In this document: positions 6,825 to 11,094 of the stretch, in pieces | How the letters are laid out: each line of letters opens with the position of its first letter | How positions within the stretch are numbered: the first letter of the stretch is position 1 | DNA from: an uncultured Bacteroidales bacterium | GTDB lineage: Bacteria > Bacteroidota > Bacteroidia > Bacteroidales > UBA932 | DNA length: 11,094 nt | Assembly (NCBI GenBank): GCA_934725285.1 | Contig: CAKVBK010000057.1 | Span: forward strand, 1 to 11,094 | Direction of reading: 5' to 3' | Notes under the pieces: model-generated | What the model was told of the DNA's origin: nothing | The model's database searches: none | What the model saw: the letters and a program-made list of their open reading frames with translations, nothing else | Program-made: the position numbers and the translations under genes

Positions 6825-8075
6825 ATGAGTGAGATACGTGACCCTCAGCTCTGGGAAAGCGGAGAGCTGAAGATAGAATGGGTAAGGCATCACATGCCTC
6901 TGCTTGAAGGTTTGGAGAAAGAGTTTAAGGAGACAAAGCCGTTCAGGGGGCTGAAGGTGGCTCTTTCCGTGCATCTGGAGGCCAAGACGGCGCATCTGTG
7001 TGAGGTTCTGGCCGAAGGCGGGGCGGAGATGTACGTCACCGGAAGCAATCCTCTTTCGACTCAGGACGATGTGGCCGCCGCTCTTGTGCATGAGGGATTG
7101 AACGTGTTCGCTGTCCATGGAGCGACCCCGGAGGAATATGAAAGCGGCATCAGGCGAGTCATCGAGTGCGGCCCGAACATCATCATAGATGACGGTGGAG
7201 ATCTCGTCACGATGATCCACGAGAACTATCCTGAGCTCATCCCTAATGTCATCGGTGGCTGCGAGGAGACCACGACCGGAATCCTTCGCCTTGAGACGAT
7301 GAACCGTGAAAGGAAACTCAGATTCCCGATGATGCTTGTGAACAACGCTGCATGCAAGCATTTCTTCGACAACCGTTACGGCACAGGCCAGTCTGTCTGG
7401 GACGGCATCAACAGGACGACCAACCTGATCGTGGCCGGGAAATATGTCGTTGTCGCCGGCTACGGCTGGTGCGGCAAGGGCGTGGCGATGCGTGCAAAGG
7501 GTCTCGGGGCGAAAGTCATTGTGACAGAGGTGGATCCTATCAAGGCTATGGAGGCTGTGATGGATGGGTTCCAGGTCATGAGCATGGCTCAGGCCGCATC
7601 GGAAGGTGATATATTCGTGACAGTGACCGGCTGCGATGATGTCATCACCAAGGAGCATTTCCTTGCGATGAAGGACGGAGCGATCTGCTGCAACGCCGGG
7701 CATTTCGACTGTGAGGTGAATGTCGCACAGCTCAAGGAACTTGCGGTTAGCGAGAAGCCCGCGAGGCAGAATATTCAGGAATATGACCTCCCGAACGGCC
7801 GTAAGGTCTATATCATAGCGGAAGGCAGGCTTGTCAACCTCGCCGCAGGTGACGGACACCCGGCTGAGATCATGGACATGTCGTTCGCGATTCAGGCCTT
7901 GAGTGCCAAGTATCTGGCGGACAATAGGATAGTCCTTGCAAGGGATCTTGGAGAGATGCTCCATTGCGTGCCGGAGTCCATTGACCGTGAGGTCGCCTTC
8001 AGAAAGCTGAAGGACTGGGGAATAACTATCGACACCTTGACTCCGGCCCAGCACAAGTACCTTTACGGGGAATAA
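6825..8075 (+). CDS. ahcY: Adenosylhomocysteinase (S-adenosylhomocysteine hydrolase)
   Basis: Reversibly splits S-adenosylhomocysteine into adenosine and homocysteine, relieving product inhibition of methyltransferases; cytoplasmic and NAD-dependent. The start at 6825 (MSEIRDPQLW) gives 416 residues. Expected residues are present: His50 in SVHLEAKTA, Asp126 in DDGGDL, Glu148 in EETTTG, Lys178/Asp182/Asn183 in KHFFDNRYG, the NAD motif GYGWCGKG (212-219), NAGHFD and GDGHPAEIMDMSFA. It is the short Thermotoga/archaeal-like type, with DNRYGTGQS and without the roughly 40-residue insert or the terminal PDHYRY of the longer type. It ends unusually early at LTPAQHKYLYGE, without the S-W-x-x-G-T end many relatives have. 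Divergent from fabG and followed by its own hairpin, it is probably a single-gene unit. Confidence 0.95.
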   Translation: MSEIRDPQLWESGELKIEWVRHHMPLLEGLEKEFKETKPFRGLKVALSVHLEAKTAHLCEVLAEGGAEMYVTGSNPLSTQDDVAAALVHEGLNVFAVHGATPEEYESGIRRVIECGPNIIIDDGGDLVTMIHENYPELIPNVIGGCEETTTGILRLETMNRERKLRFPMMLVNNAACKHFFDNRYGTGQSVWDGINRTTNLIVAGKYVVVAGYGWCGKGVAMRAKGLGAKVIVTEVDPIKAMEAVMDGFQVMSMAQAASEGDIFVTVTGCDDVITKEHFLAMKDGAICCNAGHFDCEVNVAQLKELAVSEKPARQNIQEYDLPNGRKVYIIAEGRLVNLAAGDGHPAEIMDMSFAIQALSAKYLADNRIVLARDLGEMLHCVPESIDREVAFRKLKDWGITIDTLTPAQHKYLYGE

Positions 8076-8095
8076 TCGCATCAATGGTTTCTTTA

Positions 8096-8129
8096 AAGAA
8101 TAGGTTGGCTGCTTTGCCGGCCTATTCTT
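8096..8129 (+). terminator. Terminator hairpin after ahcY
   Basis: AAGAATAGG (8096-8104) pairs perfectly with CCTATTCTT (8121-8129), extended inward by TTGGC/GCCGG with two T-G pairs, around a 6-nt loop. Only a weak AT-rich tail (CATATTATT) follows, so some read-through into nhaA is possible. Confidence 0.65.
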
Positions 8130-8154
8130 CATATTATTAATTAATTGTAATGCC

Positions 8155-9576
8155 ATGAGACTAATTCCTATCTACACTTGGACCAAAGGCATCAGAAATT
8201 TCAGTCATAGGAGAAAGCAATTTTCCCAGCAGCCTTGGGCGCAGGGGGTGTTGCTTCTTTGCTGCGTGGTTGTTGCGATGCTTTTGGCCAACCTTCCGTT
8301 CACCAAAGAGTTCTACCACAATGTTCTGGAGACCGAGATTTCCTTGAGGTTCCAGATTCCCGGGCATGATGGATTTCTTTTCCCGCAAGGGATGACGGTT
8401 GAGAGTTTCATCAACGACATCCTGATGACAGTCTTCTTCTTTACCGTCGGTCTGGAGATCAGGCGCGAGATGAAGAATGGAGAGTTGTCCAGCGTCAAGA
8501 AGGCCATGATGCCGGTGATCGCCGCATTCGGCGGCGTTGTGGCCCCAGCGTTGATATTCACCGCTGTCAACCATGGTTCCGCCGCCGCTTCCGGATGGGG
8601 TATTCCTACCGCCACGGACATCGCATTCGCTGTCGGCATCCTGTCCATTTTGGGTGACCGCGTGCCGGTGTCGTTGAAAATCTTCCTGACGGCGCTGGCC
8701 ATAGCCGATGACCTCATTGCCATTCTGGTTGTGGCTCTGTTCTACGGTGGCACGATCAATTTCGGACTTTTGGCCATAGCGTTTGTACTGATCGCCTTGG
8801 TGCTGTTGATGAACAAGTTGGGCGAGAAACGAGACTGGTTCTATCTGGTTCCGGCCATCGCGATCTGGTCGCTCTTCTACTATGCCGGCATCCACTCCAC
8901 GATGTCGGGCGTCGTGATGGCTTTCCTTGTGCCGATGACCCCTCGGTTCAACGAGGCCTACTTCCACAGAAAGCGTCTCCAGTACATCCGCAGGCTCAAT
9001 GAATATAAAGGGATAGCCTCAACCTCCACCGAATTCCCTAACGGTCCGCAGAGACATTGCCTGAGGCGTCTGTCCGCCATCTCAAGGGATTCCATCGGAA
9101 TGAGCTACCGTCTTGAGCACGCCCTCGGACCTTGGGTCAACTTCTTGATAATGCCGATCTTCGCCCTTGCCAACGCGGGAGTCGAGATTCCGGACGTGTC
9201 CTACTTCAACGTGTTCCAGTTCGATCAGGCTCTGGGCAGCGTGAGTATGGGAATATTCCTTGGCCTTGTCCTTGGCAAACCTCTTGGAATCTCCCTCGCC
9301 AGCTTCGTCGCCGTCAAGCTTCACGTGGGAGAGATGCCTGCCAAGGCGACCTGGACTATGCTGATAGCCGTGGCTTGCCTTGGGGGCATCGGATTCACGA
9401 TGTCCATCTTTGTGGACACCTTGTCTTTCGGTGACCAGGCTCCTGAGATCACAGCCCGTCTTCGTGATATGGGCAAGGTGGCCGTGCTGATGGGCTCCCT
9501 CTGCGCCGGCATCCTCGGCAGTGCCCTGATCAGCATTGTCCACGGCATCGAGTCCCGCAAGGCCGTCAAGGCTTGA
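8155..9576 (+). CDS. nhaA: Na+/H+ antiporter NhaA
   Basis: Inner-membrane antiporter that exports sodium in exchange for protons, for sodium and alkaline-pH tolerance. Its 473 residues form many hydrophobic segments. The functional acids are in place: PTATDIAFA (Asp155, equivalent to E. coli Asp133), AIADDLIAI (Asp185-Asp186, equivalent to Asp163-Asp164, the ion site) and GKPLGIS (Lys375, equivalent to Lys300). FFFTVGLEIRREM matches the family's early helix. It is longer than E. coli NhaA (388) because of an extended basic N-terminus and a charged loop of roughly 50 residues (about 263-315, rich in Arg and Lys) before LEHALGPWVNFLIMPIFALANAG-type family sequence resumes. The ATG at 8155 is 26 bases after the ahcY hairpin. 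I see no clear promoter, so it may depend partly on read-through from ahcY. Confidence 0.95.
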   Translation: MRLIPIYTWTKGIRNFSHRRKQFSQQPWAQGVLLLCCVVVAMLLANLPFTKEFYHNVLETEISLRFQIPGHDGFLFPQGMTVESFINDILMTVFFFTVGLEIRREMKNGELSSVKKAMMPVIAAFGGVVAPALIFTAVNHGSAAASGWGIPTATDIAFAVGILSILGDRVPVSLKIFLTALAIADDLIAILVVALFYGGTINFGLLAIAFVLIALVLLMNKLGEKRDWFYLVPAIAIWSLFYYAGIHSTMSGVVMAFLVPMTPRFNEAYFHRKRLQYIRRLNEYKGIASTSTEFPNGPQRHCLRRLSAISRDSIGMSYRLEHALGPWVNFLIMPIFALANAGVEIPDVSYFNVFQFDQALGSVSMGIFLGLVLGKPLGISLASFVAVKLHVGEMPAKATWTMLIAVACLGGIGFTMSIFVDTLSFGDQAPEITARLRDMGKVAVLMGSLCAGILGSALISIVHGIESRKAVKA

Positions 9577-9595
9577 ATTGCTTCTGAATATAATT

Positions 9596-9635
9596 AATAA
9601 AGGCTGACCGTGATGGCGGCCAGCCTTTATTTATC
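9596..9635. terminator. Terminator between convergent nhaA and FN3 lipoprotein genes
   Basis: AATAAAGGCTG (9596-9606) pairs perfectly with CAGCCTTTATT (9621-9631), 11 bp, with CCG/CGG pairing further in. Mixed T-runs follow on both strands, so it probably serves both genes. Confidence 0.8.
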
Positions 9636-9640
9636 TCAAC

Positions 9641-9711
9641 TTGAGAAGTGACCAGCCTTACTTGTTGCTTAAAAGCGTGGTCACAGAGCCTGTCGAAGAG
9701 ACCCTTCTCAA
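9641..9711. repeat. Foldable intergenic repeat (three-way junction type)
   Basis: TTGAGAA (9641-9647) pairs with TTCTCAA (9705-9711). Directly inside, GTGACCA (9648-9654) pairs with TGGTCAC (9678-9684), leaving a third arm (9685-9704) containing GAGCCTGTCGAAG. That core resembles a short palindromic sequence scattered between genes in many bacterial genomes (TTCGACAGGCTC on the other strand). The base pairing is seen directly. Membership in a repeat family is from memory and untested. Confidence 0.5.
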
Positions 9712-9717
9712 TGCCTG

Positions 9718-10770
9718 TTACTTCTTCGGAGAATCAAGAATCGTCACGTCATCTCCAGGATTCTCAGGCATTTCAAGCCAGAACCAATTCAGAGCGACAT
9801 CACCATTCTCCGTCTCGCCTACAGCGGCATAGAAAAGATTCTCTCCTGCCTTCCAACCCTGTCCATTGTTGTTGAATTTGTGAATTGAGGTGTTGGCATA
9901 AACGCCTGGAACGTGATCTTCATAGTCCCAAACCACGTAGTTGGCAAAGGTGCTTTCTTTGGCATGTCCGTCTCCGATAACATTGACATTCTCCGTTGTC
10001 GTGTAGTAATTGGCGGCCTTGCTGTTCGGCACATTATGGATGATCAATGTGTTCTTTTCGGCGAAGACTCTGTACTCGAAGGCCACTGCGACCCACGGTT
10101 CTGTGGCCGCCGCCTCGGTCGTGAACTCAAACGCAGCCTCGTTGGACTCTACAAACCCGGACTCCGCTGAAGGAACCGTCTGCACGTAGATGATGTAGGA
10201 CGTGGAGGCGGTCAGACCGGCGAGAGTCACGAACGGATCCCCGAAAGTCTTGTCGGCGTCGCTGTTGAGGTTCTTGGACGGATCATCCTTGGCTACGATT
10301 CTGTACTTGTAGGTAGCACCGTCAATCACGCTCCATGTAACGCTAACTCCCACATCTGTTTTTGCGCTGGTCCTGAAGGTAGGCGCCTCTGCGCGAGGAA
10401 CGGTTCCGGTCTTGAATGTGACCTTGGCCTCTTCAGAGTTCAGATAGTTGGTCTCAGGAGCGGCCACAGCCGTGATTGTGAATTCATACTCCGTGTCTTC
10501 CTTGAGGTCTGTGAATGTCTTTGATTCACCGGTGAAAGCCGCATCTTCTGCAACCACAACTGTCGGCTCGGCTGTCTCGTACAACTTCCACGAGTAGCCC
10601 GCGGCGTTCTCGACCGCAGCCCAAGAGACGGTGCTCTCCGCGGATGTCGCCTCTACGGCGGCCTTTGGAACCGGTGTTTGGAGTTGGATTTTCTCGGCTT
10701 CCTTGTCGCATCCTGCAACAACGAACACAACGGCCGCGATGGCGGCCTGTGCGAACAGATTACTTTTCAT
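9718..10770 (-). CDS. FN3-domain lipoprotein, probably surface exposed
   Basis: A 350-residue lipoprotein of unknown function. The signal peptide ends in the lipobox VAGC (Cys21), followed by DKEAEK, an acidic stretch resembling the Bacteroidota lipoprotein surface-export signal. Two fibronectin type III-like modules follow, at about 30-120 (TVSWAAVENAAGYSWKLY, then YEFTITAV) and 125-220 (VSVTWSVIDGATYKYRIV, then YIIYVQTV). The last 120 residues form a separate, unrecognised domain rich in Asn, Tyr and Trp (for example NYYTTTENVNVIG and ALNWFWLEMP), with an acidic Pro-containing tail. This resembles surface glycan-binding or adhesin-like lipoproteins of gut Bacteroidales, but no SusC/SusD pair or other partner is present in the window. 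It is a single gene with its own promoter, convergent with nhaA. Lipoprotein and FN3 calls are good; function is unknown. Confidence 0.85.
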   Translation of the reverse strand: MKSNLFAQAAIAAVVFVVAGCDKEAEKIQLQTPVPKAAVEATSAESTVSWAAVENAAGYSWKLYETAEPTVVVAEDAAFTGESKTFTDLKEDTEYEFTITAVAAPETNYLNSEEAKVTFKTGTVPRAEAPTFRTSAKTDVGVSVTWSVIDGATYKYRIVAKDDPSKNLNSDADKTFGDPFVTLAGLTASTSYIIYVQTVPSAESGFVESNEAAFEFTTEAAATEPWVAVAFEYRVFAEKNTLIIHNVPNSKAANYYTTTENVNVIGDGHAKESTFANYVVWDYEDHVPGVYANTSIHKFNNNGQGWKAGENLFYAAVGETENGDVALNWFWLEMPENPGDDVTILDSPKK

Positions 10771-10798
10771 TGTCTATTGTTTTGTTAAATTCGTTCCC

Positions 10799-10829
10799 GA
10801 AAGTTAGGAAAAGTTTGGGGAAATCCAAT
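10799..10829 (-). promoter_or_regulatory. Promoter of the FN3 lipoprotein gene
   Basis: On the minus strand ATTG (10826-10829) is followed after 19 bases by TAACTTTC (10799-10806), one base off TAnnTTTG. The leader would be about 23 nt. Spacing and position both fit the Bacteroidota pattern. Confidence 0.55.
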
Positions 10830-10854
10830 GGTAAATTGAGATTAAAGCACTCTT

Positions 10855-10939
10855 GGGTGACATTTTTGTTCTTTTTCGTGGCCGCAGGGCTCCAATTAAC
10901 CATCTCGGGCAACGATTTGGACCGAAAATGTCGCCCGAG
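10855..10939. other. Overlapping alternative hairpins downstream of mutS
   Basis: CTCGGGC (10904-10910) pairs with GCCCGAG (10933-10939). The right side can instead pair, as plus-strand RNA, with a different upstream arm: GGGTGACATTTTTG (10855-10868) with CGAAAATGTCGCCC (10923-10936), 14 pairs with two G-U. The shorter hairpin could end mutS transcription from the right, though no T-run follows it. Confidence 0.4.
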
Positions 10940-10965
10940 GAATCATTACTTTATGGACTAGCCTT

Positions 10966-11094
10966 TTATATTCCGAGCTCGTCCTTCATCGAGCGGAGAA
11001 GATCGAAGGCCTGAAGCGGGGTGATGTTGTTCAGATCCACTCCGGAGAGTTTGTCGCGCAGGGATTCGAGCGTCGGGTCGTCCAGCTGGAAGAA
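10966..11094 (-). CDS. mutS: DNA mismatch repair protein MutS, C-terminal end (5' part outside window)
   Basis: Only the last 42 residues are visible, entering from the right edge and ending at a TAA at 10966-10968. They begin FFQLDDPTLESLRDKL and continue DLNNITPLQAFDLL. This matches the end of Bacteroidales MutS (pattern FFQLDDP, then D-x-N-N-x-T-P-L-x-A), the last helices of the ATPase/dimerisation region. MutS recognises mismatched bases and recruits MutL. The piece is short, but the motif is distinctive. Confidence 0.87.
   Translation of the reverse strand, partial: FFQLDDPTLESLRDKLSGVDLNNITPLQAFDLLRSMKDELGI

Noticed and set aside
6819..8156. Minus-strand open frame of 445 residues across ahcY
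   Set aside because: It lies entirely opposite a well-conserved ahcY, matches no family and is rich in His, Arg and Asp as expected from an antisense shadow of a GC-rich gene.
8161..8967. Minus-strand open frame of 268 residues across nhaA
   Set aside because: It is opposite the membrane segments of nhaA and has a low-complexity His/Gln/Arg-rich product with no motif.
10644..10961. Plus-strand open frame of 105 residues over the FN3 gene start and the intergenic region
   Set aside because: It begins opposite coding sequence, crosses the promoter and hairpins, and encodes no recognisable protein.

Overview
The window looks like chromosomal DNA of a gut-type Bacteroidota, most likely order Bacteroidales. 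Four things point there. No start codon has a Shine-Dalgarno sequence. Several genes are preceded by the Bacteroidota -7 box (TAnnTTTG or one base off). The exported proteins have the phylum's usual signals, including a signal peptide cut just before Gln and an acidic stretch after a lipobox Cys. The gene content also fits: a Tat-exported Gfo/Idh/MocA oxidoreductase beside a DUF1080 protein, a surface FN3 lipoprotein, and Bacteroidales-like S3 and MutS C-termini. The genus cannot be named from this sequence.

Layout: (1) 1-382 holds the 3' end of rpsC with an RGG-like tail, closed by a strong terminator rather than leading into rplP. (2) 418-1354 is an AT-richer lipoprotein gene of the endonuclease/exonuclease/phosphatase (EEP) family with its own terminator. 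(3) 1369-1447 is a small MITE-like palindrome with possible 3-bp target duplications. (4) 1513-5711 is a two-gene operon: a Tat-exported Gfo/Idh/MocA oxidoreductase, then a 920-residue Sec-exported protein joining HEAT-like helical repeats to a C-terminal DUF1080 (3-keto-disaccharide hydrolase-type) domain. (5) 5769-6515 is fabG on the minus strand, sharing a bidirectional terminator with the operon. (6) 6516-6824 is a divergent promoter region, followed by ahcY with a structured leader. (7) 8155-9576 is nhaA. (8) 9641-9711 is a foldable repeat between convergent terminators. (9) 9718-10770 is an FN3 lipoprotein gene on the minus strand. (10) 10966-11094 is the 3' end of mutS on the minus strand, with possible alternative hairpins between the two.

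How the genes work together: only the Gfo/Idh/MocA and HEAT-DUF1080 genes form a clear functional unit. They would fit periplasmic oxidation of a glycoside followed by cleavage of the keto-glycoside, without a classical glycosidase. The others are separate units: fatty-acid synthesis (fabG), recycling of S-adenosylhomocysteine (ahcY), sodium/pH homeostasis (nhaA), mismatch repair (mutS) and translation (rpsC). I saw no CRISPR array, tRNA, rRNA, phage gene or intact insertion sequence. Most of the window is ordinary. The points most worth following up are the glycoside pair, the terminator directly after rpsC, and the two small repeats.
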